NCBI GenBank assembly: GCA_022494885.1
Contig: JAGVSM010004569.1
Location: 1 to 64,000, forward strand
DNA: 64,000 nt
Source: Micrasema longulum
Taxonomy: Eukaryota; Arthropoda; Insecta; Trichoptera; Brachycentridae
Direction of reading: 5' to 3'
The notes under the pieces: model-generated
Told to the model about the DNA's origin: nothing
Database searches by the model: none
What the model saw: the letters and a program-made list of their open reading frames with translations, nothing else
Shown: positions 11,690 through 23,179 of the stretch, piece by piece
How positions within the stretch are numbered: the stretch's first letter is position 1
Layout of the letters: each line of letters starts with the position of its first letter
Translations under genes and position numbers: made by a program

Positions 11690-12760
11690 TATTTATTTAT
11701 TTATATATACGCCCAATGTGAATTTTTAAGGACATATGTTTTTTTTTTTTTTACTTTAATTCATACATTTCATAAATAGTACATGTTTTTGTAAAATTCT
11801 AAACATATCTACATTTACACATCTAGTAAATGTTATCAATGTATCTCTCCAAAAAAAGAGACTAACTCTTGTGCTTGGAGAGTGACTTACACTGTTTTAG
11901 TTGTTTATTTATAAGAGTTTATATAATTTTAAATATGAGTACAGGAAAAAGAAAAATAAAAACGTAGGATATATAAAGAAAAAATATAAAACAATAATAC
12001 ATTCATGTTAATTAAAATTAAATGTTGTTTTTACACGAGTTCAGTACACGAATTTCTTTAGATTAACTTTAAATTGATATATTATTTTTAATAGTTTTTA
12101 GTTCATTGGGAAGATTATTATAATTTTTTACACCTTTGAAGACAAAGCTATTTTGACCATGACTTGTATGGAATTTAGGAATGTTAATATTATGTTGGTA
12201 TCTGAGTGACTTATTCATCTCAAATTCTTTTATTTTTTTTCTTTATAAATTTGTATAATATATTTATTTTATAAAGAGTGTCTACTGTATGAACCTTAAA
12301 TATATTAAATATGTATACTAAGAAAATTATAATAAAAGAAAGTAGAAAGACACAATGGTATATAGTAGACTCGGTGGGAGTGGAAGGAAACGGAAGAGAT
12401 GTGTTTATAATTGAATTCAGTGATTTTATGAAAGAAGTCAACTTGTTATCAAAGAAATCAAGACTTAAACGTTTGTTGGCAGACCTAAGAATTCTGGGCA
12501 CAGGGGAATGAAAACCATAGTTCGTTCTATGGTTGTCGGTACGATAAAGTAAGTTCTGTCCGAGGTTTCTAGTTGGGATATTTAATTTTATTGAGTTCGG
12601 TAGTTCAGGCGCGTCTAAGAGTGAGTTGAGAATTTTAAACAAGACTATAAGGTCGGATTTATTTCGACGGACTTGAAGAGAAGATATATTTAAGCTAGTT
12701 TCTAACTCATTATACGTATATTGGTCTCTGGATAAGCCCAACTTCCAGGCTATACATAAT
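11690..12760 (-). mobile_element. Non-LTR retrotransposon 3' part (family E)
   Basis: The minus frame 12741-12220 encodes LGLSRDQYTYNELETSLN, LQVRRNKSDLIVLFKILNS, PTRNLGQNLLYRTDNHRTNY and a C-terminus with SFIKSLNSI. This is the end of a Jockey-type reverse-transcriptase ORF. The presumed 3' UTR extends to TTTATATATACGCCCAATGT at 11700. A second copy in the same orientation is at 56275-56945. Confidence 0.7.
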
Positions 12761-12779
12761 AATCATCTCTTTATTAATA

Positions 12780-13080
12780 TTTTATGATGTTCTATAGTAA
12801 CGATTAACGATCAATTTGCAAAAGCTACTTATGCTAATGATCTGCTGTTAACTCATTTTATGTTCATAATATACCGACTTTTTTATATCTTTTGTGTGCT
12901 GACATACATACATATATTTATATTTTTATTTTTATACCCACGTTTAATATTGTTTTTTTTATTTTTGTATATTTAACTGAACTCATTAAATTGTTATATT
13001 GTAAAAATCACTTGTGCCGTATAATAAATAAATATATATGGAATACAACTGGTAAAAGAAGAAGTATAAAAATTAAAAAA
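12780..13080. other. AT-rich intergenic stretch, nothing recognised
   Basis: Only short low-complexity frames. Confidence 0.4.
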
Positions 13081-13087
13081 TTGTTTT

Positions 13088-13228
13088 AAGGCGTTGCCTA
13101 GTCAGAGTTGATGAAATATGGATGTTTAAACATAGGCAAAATGGTGAATGTTACACAATGTGTAAATTAGCCACTTAAACCAGCCAACGACCGGTCGTAA
13201 GCCCTGAAAATGCCTAGACTTCTAGTGT
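13088..13228 (-). repeat. 400-bp dispersed repeat, partial copy (reverse)
   Basis: Reverse-oriented segment from AGGCGTTGCCTAG to AATGCCTAGACTTC, including CACTTAAACCAGCCAACGAC. An internal portion is missing relative to longer copies. Confidence 0.8.
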
Positions 13229-13447
13229 TTAGTATTTTGTTTTTGTTTTATAATTTTATATACTTTGTTAAAGGCATAAGCCGTTGAAAAAAAAGTGCTG
13301 TAATGAATAAATAAATATATATGCATTTGGCGGGCCTATTGTTAAAAGCGCAGTCTTCACAATTATTTGTACTCATTTTTTAAAAATACATAAAAATAGA
13401 TACTTCTCTAAAATGTTCTGCATGCCTGTTGTAATTTGTTAATCTAA

Positions 13448-13795
13448 ATGACTCCCTCGGGGGTAAAATCCAGTAATTTGTCTACAAACATTTGCACAAA
13501 CTCAAAATATTGTAATAAAACCAACTGGTCTAAGAAGTTTGAAAATTGGATTATTGTTTTCAGGCGTTGCCTAGGATGTGAAATAATTCAGTCAGATGAA
13601 TCTCTTCGCAATAATAAAGGTTTCAGCTCTTTAACTTACTGAAAACAACAAATGAAAGAATTGAAGAAATATCAAGAGATATAAAGAGGCCACTTAAAAC
13701 AACTAATGACAGGTCATAAGACCTATAAATGCCTTCCATATTCCCTTCTCTCAAATGTTCTCCGTCTCTGTTGTAATTTTTTAAATACGTGATAA
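13448..13795 (-). repeat. 400-bp dispersed repeat, near-full copy (reverse)
   Basis: Reverse-oriented. Contains TTTGTCTACAAACATTTGCA, CAGGCGTTGCCTAGG, AATAAAGGTTTCAGCTCTTT, CAACTAATGACAGGTCATAA and the end TCTCCGTCTCTGTTGTAA. Confidence 0.85.
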
Positions 13796-13859
13796 ATAAA
13801 TTAACGTTGAAAAATGTGAAAAACTTCAATTTGGTACGAAAATGACGGAATGTAAACGA

Positions 13860-14250
13860 TTTTTTTTTTAAATTTTAATTTTTTTTTTAAATTTTTATTT
13901 TTACAATAAACATAAATGATAAAACAGAGTATTAAAAAAAAATAAAGCATAATTACATAGCAATGAACTACATATTAATAGTAAAAATAGTAAACAAAAA
14001 ATCCTACAAAGGCATGGCCTGTTCGTGGGTATACAAGAAAATGTTAATGAATTTTTGCTCCTATAATAAATAATGGACAGTTATAATATTTTTGTGTAAC
14101 ATAAGAAAGAAAAAATAAGATATTCTGTAAAAGATAATATGATATTTTTTTTATAGTAATTAAAAAAGGAAATAAAAAAATAAAAAAAAAAACACAAAAA
14201 TATTCCTTATTATTAAAGGGCAACAAAATAAATCATAGAAAAAAAAGAGA
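13860..14250 (-). mobile_element. Dispersed repeat family C, reverse copy
   Basis: Inverted counterpart of 4820-5170: shared blocks include AATTACATAGCAATGAACTA, AAAGGCATGGCCTGTTCG and TTTTTGCTCCTATAATAAAT. No coding frame. Confidence 0.55.
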
Positions 14251-14299
14251 TATATTTGTCCGGATAGAAAGTAGATTATCACTAGGAGTAAGGATTCGA

Positions 14300-14385
14300 G
14301 GTTAATGTTAGGTCAGGTGAGGTTGGGTTAGGTTGGGTTAGGTTAGGTTGGGTTAGGGTGGGTTGGGTTGGGTGAGGAGATTGAT
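14300..14385 (+). repeat. Interstitial TTAGG/TTGGG telomere-type repeats
   Basis: A run of GGTTAGGTTGGGTTAGG-like pentamers over about 80 bases, with TTGGG variants. TTAGG is the ancestral arthropod telomere repeat, so this supports an insect or related host. The array is degenerate and internal. Confidence 0.75.
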
Positions 14386-14639
14386 TTTACGAGGTCACTG
14401 TGGCGTTCCTAATCACCGGACATTCCACGATAATTTAGTCCCAATCAATAACAAGCAGCTATAAATACTAAATACATCAAGCGTCTCTCTCGTCTGTTGC
14501 GATGTCAAGTGTCAATATTGTTAGATATTATTTATTATGTACTGTGTACGCGTCAACCACAGACGTGGCAGCGTTCCCCAAATGTTATTCTTTACAACAG
14601 ATTTAAGGAAGGTACAATTTATTTATTCACTCTGGATAA

Positions 14640-14760
14640 CTCCTATAGCGCCAATTTCGTGTAAATTACTTTAAAGGCGTTGTACAATAAACATCGCAAC
14701 ACGTCTTGCAGCTACAGAGCCCACAGGCGGTTGGGATTCAATTCCCCGTTTCTAATTATA
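14640..14760 (-). mobile_element. L2-like retrotransposon 3' tail (reverse)
   Basis: Reverse-oriented: TAGCGCCAATTTCGTG, AAAGGCGTTGTACAATAAAC, then CAACACGTCTTGCAGCTACA and GCGGTTGGGATTC. Same tail modules as 8250-8640. Confidence 0.7.
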
Positions 14761-15049
14761 TAATATAAAATTCAAGTAACATACGGAAGCTAAATTATGT
14801 TCATTATTACAAGAATTTCGAAATAAACAAACCAGCAGCGTGATATTTATTTTTATTAAATTGAAAATTTAATTTTAAAAAGTGATATTTTCCTACTGCG
14901 GGAGACAAAACTTCAAAAGTAGCCGGCGAACGCTCGCAACACACATATGCCAATTGGCCGCAGGTTGAGTGACCATATTGCGAACGCTCATGCTTACTCT
15001 AGTTATATAACTCAATGCCTGGTACCCAGTTATAAGGAAATTACATAAA

Positions 15050-15185
15050 GGTCCTTTTCACACATGCCACGCCAATCCACCCGGCACAGTAATTTTACCG
15101 GGTACACCCTACAGAAGGTGACACATTTTGTATGCGTTTGTAGGATGTACGCGGTAAAGTTTAGGTGGCATGTGTGAAAAGGTCC
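15050..15185. repeat. Hairpin MITE, 136 bp
   Basis: 21-base terminal inverted repeats (GGWCCTTTTCACACATGCCAC) flank an interior that is also imperfectly self-complementary (TTTACCGGGTACACCCTACA against its inverted right-hand version). Superfamily not assigned. Confidence 0.85.
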
Positions 15186-15189
15186 AGAC

Positions 15190-15620
15190 GCGTAGACTGT
15201 GAAGCGCCACATTCAAATTGACTTGCTGTAGACAGCAACGACTGCGACACGGCACAAATCCTACTTAACGTCACACATCATGTATCTACACAAACGACAT
15301 CAAACCTGATTATTTATTTTATTTTATTAGGTAAACAAACAGTATGTACACATATATTGACAATTTCTTTGTATATTAGTGTAAGAAACTCATGCACACA
15401 CCAAAAAATTGTTTACACTTAATACAATAATTTAAATTATGTTCAATATAATAAATGTAAAAGAAACGAAATAAAAAAATATGTATATAATAATAATAAA
15501 GTTAAATATCTGCTTCTCTCAAAATTTCTATAATTTTTGACCTAAATTTACAAAAATTGTCAAAAAAAATATCAGCCTCGGTAAATATATTGTTGTATTG
15601 GTCGCATATTCTAGGTATTG
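15190..15620. other. Intergenic with Penelope-type fragment
   Basis: 15235-15275 carries GACTGCGACACGGCACAAAT, shared with the hammerhead-bearing repeats at 20400-20560 and 26770-26900. The rest is AT-rich and unrecognised. Confidence 0.35.
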
Positions 15621-15939
15621 TAGATTGTTTAACCCTTATACTGCTAAACAACGATATATCGTTGTTGTTAATCCCTATCATAAAGTTCCAACTAGACTGA
15701 TGCTGACGTCATAATCCCCAAAAGGGTAAATGAATTCGGGAACTGCTTGTTGCACTTAACCGTCAGTGGTATAAAACATTTTCAAAACATACAAATTACT
15801 TATTCGACGGGTTATCATTTAGTTTCGTACCTATTTCAGCCCCACGGAAAATTGAACACAAAAAATGTTATCTTACGCGCGGTTAAAATTTGAGCATTTA
15901 ATTGTACAGCAAAGTTTCTTGAAATGAATAAAAAATATT

Positions 15940-16150
15940 TAAATAAAAACAAACTACTTTGAATGACGTCACTTGTTCATATGAATCAACCAATGATAAG
16001 AGGATTGTGGAAGATTTCCGGTTTGCTAATCGTCAATGGACCAATTAACAGAACTAACCGAGAAGAAGCGGAAGAGAACTTGCGACGTCACACGCGGGTT
16101 AATGTCAGAAATACAAAAATATAAAAGATCGTAGCGCTGATAATACGATA
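15940..16150 (+). repeat. Dispersed repeat F, copy 1
   Basis: Shares CAAACTACTTTGAATGACGT, AATCAACCAATGATA and TTTCCGGTTT with 27080-27240 in the same orientation. The surroundings (15634-16100) begin TTAACCC and end GGGTTAA, which could be a decayed TTAA-type element, but the inverted repeat is too short to be sure. Confidence 0.5.
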
Positions 16151-16159
16151 CATAAAAAT

Positions 16160-17335
16160 TAAAAAAGCTTTGTCTAATAACAATTTTTTTTTAAACTACT
16201 AAACATCCTCATTATAAATTTACTTATGATGTTTAAATTCGCAGTGCTTTTAAGAAAAGAGAAACGACTAAACACAGGAAACTTCTAGCTAGTCGGGACC
16301 TGAAACAGTGAACTTTTTTACATTGCAAAAACAGACAAATAAAAAATAAATTAATGTTAATAGTTAGTTTTTTAATCGCTTATATGATATTTGAAGAAAA
16401 TAATTGTATTCGGTGTTTTTCCCGCGATTAAACCCGATCCAATAATTAAGAAAATATTGATGTACTTCCGTAATGAATAACTAATTAAATACTTTACTTT
16501 TAATATAATAACTCTTATCTAGTGAGGTCCCTATATCACCGGAAAACCCCATAATTAAGAATATAAACAAATAATATAAGAGCCATAAAACATAAAAATA
16601 ATTCACCATGGAACCTAATGATTGTCAATTAGGACGTTTGAATATTAAAAAAATCATTTGTTCATTTATTATAATGGGTGCCCACAGCAATGGGAAATTC
16701 AAATGTTTAAGCTGTTCATTAGGTAGTAATTATTACTTCTACTAACAAAACGTTATTATTACTAAACAAACTCTATTCTACAAACAAAACGTAAATGAGG
16801 TATATCAGCTCGATATTGATCCAAAAATACTTTAGAAAAAGCTTCTTCGATTTCGTGCTCTTCGTAAGAGTCATATTATAAATTATTATCACTATCACTT
16901 AAAAATTATCGTTATTGTCTAATTTACTTTCGGAATAGGTTTAGCTGCTAAGCCTCCGAGTTTCTCGGTGAGGTACTATTATTTCTTTATCACTTTCACT
17001 ATCCGTTATCATTTTGAATGATATATTTTGTAAATTTATTCACAATAAAAAGGACGCTTTGCAGAGTAAAATTGTTAGTTAGAGTAACAAAGTAAGATTA
17101 AAAATATATTTAAATGTAAAAAATATGCAATTTACCTAAGCTGTTTGTAATTTCGGCAACTGTTGTCTATCTCGCTCAATCCATTATGCGTGAACTAGCT
17201 ATTGGTGAAACGGAATATTTTTCTTAGAAGATATATCAATTTGTGAGACAGTTGTACAAAAACATTATTTTTTAAAATTTAAATTATATTATAACATCTA
17301 CCAAGAAATAATATCACTTCGTAGTACATTTACCG
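16160..17335. other. Intergenic, nothing recognised
   Basis: No coding frame of interest or clear repeat. Confidence 0.4.
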
Positions 17336-17344
17336 GTTACTTCA

Positions 17345-17710
17345 AAGTTTCAATCTTAATAACTCCCTACAAACATTTGGACAAACTCAAAATATTGTTG
17401 ATTAAAATAACTTGCATAAAAAAATATTTTTAGGCATTACCTAGGTGAAATAATTTATCTAGGTGAAACTCACCGACATCAATAAAGGTTTCAGCTCTTT
17501 TAGTTTGCAAAAGTCAACAGATGGAAGAGTTGAGGTAATGTAAAAATAGTCATGAATGTGCATATGTAAACATACCCCTAAAATAGTGAATATTTTGTAG
17601 TGTGTAAAGTGGTCATTTAAACCAGCCAATGACAGATCATAAGTCCTGTAAATGCCTAGACTTCCATATTCCCTTGGCAAAAATGTTTTCCCTCTCTGTT
17701 GCAACTAATT
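17345..17710 (-). repeat. 400-bp dispersed repeat, near-full copy (reverse)
   Basis: Reverse-oriented with CTCCCTACAAACATTTGGAC, TAGGCATTACCTAGGTG, AAAGGTTTCAGCTCTTTTAG, ACCAGCCAATGACAGATCAT and the end TTTTCCCTCTCTGTTGCAAC. Confidence 0.85.
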
Positions 17711-18081
17711 TCAAGATATATTTTACACAATTTTTGTTTAGCATGCATTGATGGAAGTGGTAGGTTTGATAATATATAACAGAGCACTTTGCCCCGCAAT
17801 CAGCAAAAAACTATCATTATTATTTCGTTTCAATAATAACTATTCAAACAATGCGCCTTGAGATTACTGTACGAGATCAGTTTTATTTGTTTTTATCTTC
17901 AATTAAGAAAGGGTTTACAACCGCTGTACGAAAATTGTCTATTAGCGGCACGAATTGTCTATCTTGCTCACTCCACTGGGCTTGAATTAGATATTTATGA
18001 AATGGAAGATTTTTCTTGGAATTGCTATTAATTTTTAAAACAGTAGTGTGTTTGGAAAACAACGTATTCGATAAAATATTT

Positions 18082-18740
18082 TTAAAATGTATTAATAATA
18101 AGATTTCTGATTAGATTCTTGAAAAACTGCGTAGCAGCGTAAGGGTTAAAATAGTTTGTTGACGCGTTTTCAGTGTAAAACAGAAGATTTTGTCTTGGCG
18201 GTCTAGATGGCACACGGAATGGAAGTCTTTCAAGTAGGTTTGGAGAATCAATTTTATTATTTATTAAGTTGAATAAAAATAGCTGGTCTAACATTATTCT
18301 TCGATTTTTAAGAGAGTTTATTCCATGGTACTGCATACTTTCAGCATGATTAGAAAATTTAATGTTAAACCGGTAGTCGACCTGCTTTATAAAAAAATGT
18401 TGGACCCTTTCTAGTCTATTAATACTTACATTATAGTAAGGTGACCAAATAGGAGTACAGTATTCTAGCTGGGGACGAACAAGTGTTTTGTAGAGTTGTT
18501 CATATGTCTCTGCATGTTTCAATGGTTTCGATACTCGCATAATAAGTCCGACCATTTTATATGTTTTTTTCTAAACTGATTCAATATGAATATTAAACAT
18601 TAGTTTCGTATCAATAATAACACCTAAGTAGCGAATTTAACTATCTGTTATATAGACGCTATAATGATTAAGAACGACACACGGTATAATAATCCAGAAA
18701 AACTTATTGTGCATCTCGTAGAACATAATGAAAAACATTA
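18082..18740 (-). pseudogene. Jockey-type reverse-transcriptase C-terminal fragment
   Basis: A 157-codon minus frame encodes YEQLYKTLVRPQLEYCTPIW, RLERVQHFFIKQVDYRFN, HGINSLKNRRIMLDQLFLF and PRQNLLFYTENASTNYF, the thumb/connection region after the reverse-transcriptase palm. Upstream, in another frame, LGVIIDTKLMFNIHI extends the homology to about 18650. The catalytic palm is missing. Confidence 0.85.
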
Positions 18741-19299
18741 AGTTTAAATGTAGTTTGGGGAACGCTGGTTTACGTGTACCTATTTAGCAGGGAAGTGTAT
18801 AAAATTATATGTATTATACATAATATAAGATATATAAATTTACCATTATAAAACGATCCGGGTTCAAAGATTTCTCGTGTCTATGAACTCCTGTGAAATA
18901 GTTAATAATAATATTATACTCCATACTGACGGTTGTATTATAATTTCGTGATAGAGGCATTGAAACTTCACATCCCATTACTTTTTTCTATTGTACAAAG
19001 CGTGTACATTGTTAAACTACACGGCTAATTCGGAACTTATGTTATTAGATTGAAGCAGGTACGATATACTAATGGATTTTTATTTTACGGGCGAGGGAAA
19101 TCCATTATTTGGTACATTTGATAAGAATCAGAATTTTAAAAAATTGCATTTTTATTTCATTTTATTCAAAAACTAACAGATCTACTTTGTTTTGATACAC
19201 GTGATGCGTCCATTTTTTTTTTGTCTCAAAACTAAAATTTAAAGGTACGTTTTCTTTTTTTCTTGTCTGATTGGCATTGTTCATTTTTTTATGGTATTT

Positions 19300-20400
19300 T
19301 ATTTTATTTTATTTGGGAAATCAACAGTTCTACATGCATATTTATAGTAATATAGTGTATAAACTCAGAACTAATAACAGATTTCCACAAAGTATACAAA
19401 GTTAGTAAAGAAAATATATTACATATTAAATAAATACATATAAGTAAATTTTAAATCTGACAGAGTGATGTTTGTGTAATCTTTATCTGTAAATTTTGTT
19501 TTGTACACTGAAAAAGTCCTACAAAAAAAAGCATTTTTAACATACGATGTTTTACCTATTGGTACATGAAACAAGTGGTACCGTCTACAAATCCTGGCTG
19601 GCACATGTATTGTTATTAAACTAAGTAGTTCTGTACAGTCAACTATTCCTGTCATAATTTTGTAAAGCAGTAGTTGGTCCGCACACACGCTGCGGTATTG
19701 TAGAGAAATTATTCCATGGTAGGTGGAGGCAATGAGAGTTGATACATAAGAAATACCGGTTTTGTATTTTAGGTACTTTATAAATTTGTTTTTATTATTT
19801 TCTATTATTGTTATATATAAGGCATACTGGGGATTCCATATCTGAGATGTGTATTCCAAATGGCTTCTGACAAACGTATAATATAATGAAATTAGGACCT
19901 TTGGATTATCAAAGTATTTACTCATTTGAATAATGAATCCCAACATGCTCAATGCTTTGGAGGTAATTTTATTGATATGCGATTCAAAAAGTAGTTTTGA
20001 ATCTAAAACAATCCCAAGATCTTTAATTTCGTGCTTTCTCATTAGTACATTATTGTTTAGTTTGTAATCAAAATTAAGAATTTTTCTTTTCCTTGTGAAT
20101 GTAACACACACATTTATTAATATTCAAAAAAAGTTTATTTTCAATACAATATTCAGTTAGACGATTAAGATCGTCTTGAATTATGAGGCAATCTTCTCGA
20201 GATTCAACTTTAGCGTATATTTTCATATCATCGGCATAAAGAAGAAATTTCGAATAACGAAAGCAAACATCAATGTCATTTATATATATATATATATATA
20301 AGAAATAATAAGGGACCAAGACTTCCCTGGGGAACACCAGAAGAGATTTTAATTTTTAACCAAAAGAAATTCGTAAAGTACATGCGTTTCATTATTGCAG
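19300..20400 (-). mobile_element. Jockey-like non-LTR retrotransposon, 5'-truncated, with YADD motif
   Basis: Minus strand, three overlapping frames: ISSGVPQGSLGPLLFLIYI; after a (TA)n-disturbed stretch, INDIDVCFRYSKFLLYADDMKIY with the catalytic YADD; then KDLGIVLDSKLLFESHINK, FVRSHLEYTSQIWNPQY, HGIISLQYRSVCADQLLLYK and VPIGKTSYVKNAFFCR. At least two frameshifts make it inactive. The 3' tail reaches GGGAAATCAACAGTTC near 19320. It ends abruptly at a Penelope-type repeat at 20400. Confidence 0.88.
20280..20300 (+). repeat. (TA)n simple repeat inside retrotransposon
   Basis: About ten TA units interrupt the reverse-transcriptase frame next to the LLFLIYINDI segment. Confidence 0.85.
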
Positions 20401-20565
20401 TGTCCCTACAGCCGACTGCGACACGGTACAAATTACTAGTAATTAAACACATACTTCTTTTTACAAACACTCAGTTTACCCTGAATATATCTCCTACAAT
20501 GGTAGCCGAAACGTCGAAACAAATCTTACACACACGTATCACCCAAAAAAAAAAACATTAAAGAT
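20400..20565 (+). mobile_element. Penelope-like terminal repeat with hammerhead-like core
   Basis: Contains GCCGACTGCGACACGGTACA, GTTTACCCTGAATATATCTC, GGTAGCCGAAACGTCG, and the end ATCACCCAAAAA. The same blocks occur in 26770-27080. The core at 20481-20515 has CTGAATA instead of CTGANGA, so it is a decayed hammerhead. Confidence 0.55.
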
Positions 20566-20820
20566 TTATTTGCGAATAATCATAATGACGTGTAGCGTTT
20601 ACTTTCGAAATAATTGGTAATATTTTTTTTTTTTTTTTTTATTTTCTTTTGGATTTACATTAGATTACTGTTCATTTTATGTTAAAAAATCTTTTTTAAC
20701 TTACTGTTATACTACTTGTGAAAACCTGTAATTGGCTTTTTTGTCATTTGTTTTGTTTTATGTATAAATATATAAAAAATATAGCTGTTGGTTATCCAAA
20801 TAAATAATAAATTAATAATA

Positions 20821-21060
20821 ATTACAAAATAAAGTTATCGATAAGCTTAGCGTAATGTTTAGAGTGAAGATAACCCAAATATTTTGAGATGTTACACAAC
20901 TGTATTTTAATGATAAATGAAAGATAAATGCTCAACAAGTTACAGACGTAAACCGTACAGAAACGAATCAATAACACAAGGCTTAAAACCACCCCTGCCC
21001 TCCCCACAACTGCATTGCACCACAGAATGATACAAATATGCAACCCCATGTAGGTACTTC
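20821..21060. other. Intergenic, nothing recognised
   Basis: Short minus frame without recognisable features. Confidence 0.3.
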
Positions 21061-21179
21061 AATGTTTACATCCACCAAATTTCATACTTACGGGAACATA
21101 TCACAAGACACAATTGTTTTTAAAACACAAATTATAACAATAACACGTTGAATTGTCAATTGACAATCCCACTTTGAAC

Positions 21180-21331
21180 AATTTCCGGTTAATTCCGTAC
21201 GAAAAGTCAAAATTACTACGAGCCGGCCGTCTAAAACTAAACAAATTCAAAATACGTTACAGCAGCGCGCATGCGCACATACAAAACACAGAGACAGTTC
21301 CAAACACGCGGTTAAACTAACGCCACTAACG
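21180..21331. promoter_or_regulatory. Promoter-like CpG patch with NRF1-type palindrome
   Basis: The palindrome GCGCATGCGC (21267-21276) is the consensus NRF1 (Drosophila Ewg) site, typical of housekeeping promoters. The patch is GC-richer than its surroundings. It is separated by the 21332-22572 insertion from a second GC-rich patch at 22573-22860, with which it may once have been continuous. No attached gene was identified. Confidence 0.45.
21317..21331 (+). repeat. 15-bp direct flank duplication (left)
   Basis: CTAACGCCACTAACG, identical to 22573-22587 on the other side of the inserted sequence. Confidence 0.85.
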
Positions 21332-21509
21332 TAGGGATGCATACTATACATCGATGTTTTCAAAACGTCGATGTGTCGCTAAAAACATCGATGTTAGTTC
21401 AGAAAAAAAGTCGGTTTAGAAAAATGGCGATGTTTTTTTTAGTGGCAATTTTTTTTTAGGATTTTAAATTTTCTATAAAATCTAAACGGCTTAAAAGATC
21501 TACTATGCG

Positions 21510-21740
21510 AATGTTGATGGATGCAAAAAGCGAGGAAGACCGAGAAAGACATTTCACGATCAAATACAACAAGTACTTGAAGATGGACATGTCAAGAGTA
21601 GGAATAATCGGCGTGCTTGCATGAGAAGATGTATGAATGTAGAGGAAGTGAGGTCTGTATGTAAAGACAGTGTGATATGGCGTTCTTTCCTATCTACCTA
21701 CCCCTACGGAGAAACGATTTGATGGTTTGTTTTTTGTATT
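21510..21740 (+). pseudogene. Family B retrotransposon C-terminal fragment
   Basis: The plus strand retains the DQIQQ..EDGHVKS and NNRRACMRRCMNVEE signatures in broken frames, ending TCTACCTACCCCTACGGAGA. The same end is seen at 55470 and near 27770. Confidence 0.6.
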
Positions 21741-22179
21741 TATAAATATATTATTATAGGGGTATCAGAGTACTTTTGACTTACTTTTGCGAAAGTAAAG
21801 AAAGTATTAACCCTTATCTTGCTAGAACGAAAACATTTTTTTTCACATTTGATGGTTGAAAAGGCTTCAGAATCCAAAATTATTATGAATTGCGATAATG
21901 CGGTATAATAAACACTTGGAGTAATAACCTAATAGAGTCGCCCATACGGAGAAAAAACATTGTATGATTATTGTTCACAAAGTTAGCGACATATTACAGC
22001 AATACATCAAGTGAGAAACCAAAATCGCCCGTTACGCGTTTGTTGTTAAACTAAAAACCAAACTAAAATCAAACCAAATTTGGAACACTTTTGTTTTATG
22101 CAAAAGAGCTTTAATATACTGTTTATTCAATTTGAATCACAGTTTTTATGTTTTGAATAATATAAACATAAAATTAAGT

Positions 22180-22345
22180 CTTAAGATTTTGTAATTTCTC
22201 TCTGTATAAACTCGTATTAAGTCTTCTTTGCATATTCTCATATGTAAAAAAAAAATTAAAAGTATATTCCTCAGTGTCCTCGGCACTAAAAAAAAAATTT
22301 AAAGTATATTCCTCAGTGTCCTCGGCACAGGTAACCCTATTAAGG
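22180..22345 (+). mobile_element. Retrotransposon 3' tail with internal 42-bp duplication
   Basis: The block AAGTATATTCCTCAGTGTCC TCGGCAC is present twice in tandem with a poly-A run between the copies. It is followed by GGTAACCCTATTAAGGTAGC and ATTATTTTTATTATT. The same tail, without duplication, ends the copy at 46640-47330. Confidence 0.65.
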
Positions 22346-22572
22346 TAGCATTATTTTTATTATTGTTTGTTTTTTAGTGTTGTTTTTCACGATTCGCTTA
22401 ATATTAAAATTTCAGGTAATTTTTTTTTGTTGTAAATATCTTAGTACTCGAAAATCGTCAAAAACATCGATAAATCAATGTTTTTTTCACGATGTCTTTA
22501 GACTTCTTTGTTATTTTTTTGAACATCGACGTCCCGAAGTATCGATGTTTCGGTGGGCGATGTGCATTCCTA

Positions 22573-22930
22573 CTAACGCCACTAACGGCAAACGGTCGGT
22601 AAGGAAGTTTACTGTGCTGGTCTCATTCCAAACAGAGACAGATATAGCGGAGTATCCGTTATTGCGTGCGTTGGAGCGAGATGGCCGCGAGTATAGGGCG
22701 AAACGGTGTCCGTCACAGAGTAGTGCGCGCGACAGATAACCGAAGTCGTAAACAAACCGTTTCCGAGCGGCCGTTTTGTTTTTGTTTTACTTTACCTAGC
22801 TGTAGATTGTGTAGTATTGTATTAGTAACTTTATGTACTCGGAACTCGGAAGTGGCAGCGATATTGCTTTACAAAAATAGTGATAACTTCGATCGATTAT
22901 TATTAGATTGTTACAGTAGTATCATTAACT
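22573..22930 (+). promoter_or_regulatory. GC-rich promoter-like segment right of the insertion
   Basis: CpG-containing sequence with several short overlapping open frames, including one from an ATG in a GAGATGGCCG context (22680) reading MAASIGRNGVRH. It resembles a first exon or 5' UTR rather than a repeat. I could not connect it to any gene. Confidence 0.35.
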
Positions 22931-23179
22931 AATAATAATATTTATATGACTTTTTAAATTTATATAATTTCTTTAACGTTTCTCTTTGTAAAGGAAAAAT
23001 AAAAAACCTGCTGACAAGCCAGTTTCGCGGTTTAGTGGGTTTCATTATTTTTCCTTTTATATTTTCTGTATATGTTTTTACCTTCTTTAATATATTTTTT
23101 TTAAACTCTGCATCCGGGCGAACGAAGAATACGGTTCCATATGTGAAATATAACCAAAAACCGGTGGTTATATACCAAG

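Larger units (their letters stand above)
21332..22572. mobile_element. 1.24-kb inserted element with CATCGATG subterminal repeats
   Basis: Ends TAGGGATGCA and (inverted) TAGGAATGCA give short terminal inverted repeats. Subterminal copies of CATCGATGTTT occur near both ends. The flanks are a perfect 15-base direct repeat. The interior is a patchwork: a family B retrotransposon fragment (21510-21740), dispersed repeat D (21990-22120) and a retrotransposon tail (22180-22345). No transposase is visible. hAT-like ends are my best guess, but hAT normally duplicates 8 bases. Confidence 0.65.

Noticed and set aside
15634..16100. Full TTAA-type transposon bounded by TTAACCC...GGGTTAA
   Set aside because: Only a few bases of inverted repeat match, and no second copy confirms the boundaries.
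22666..22932. 88-codon frame starting MAASIGRNG
   Set aside because: Promoter-like GC-rich sequence; no family resemblance, no supporting splice partner.
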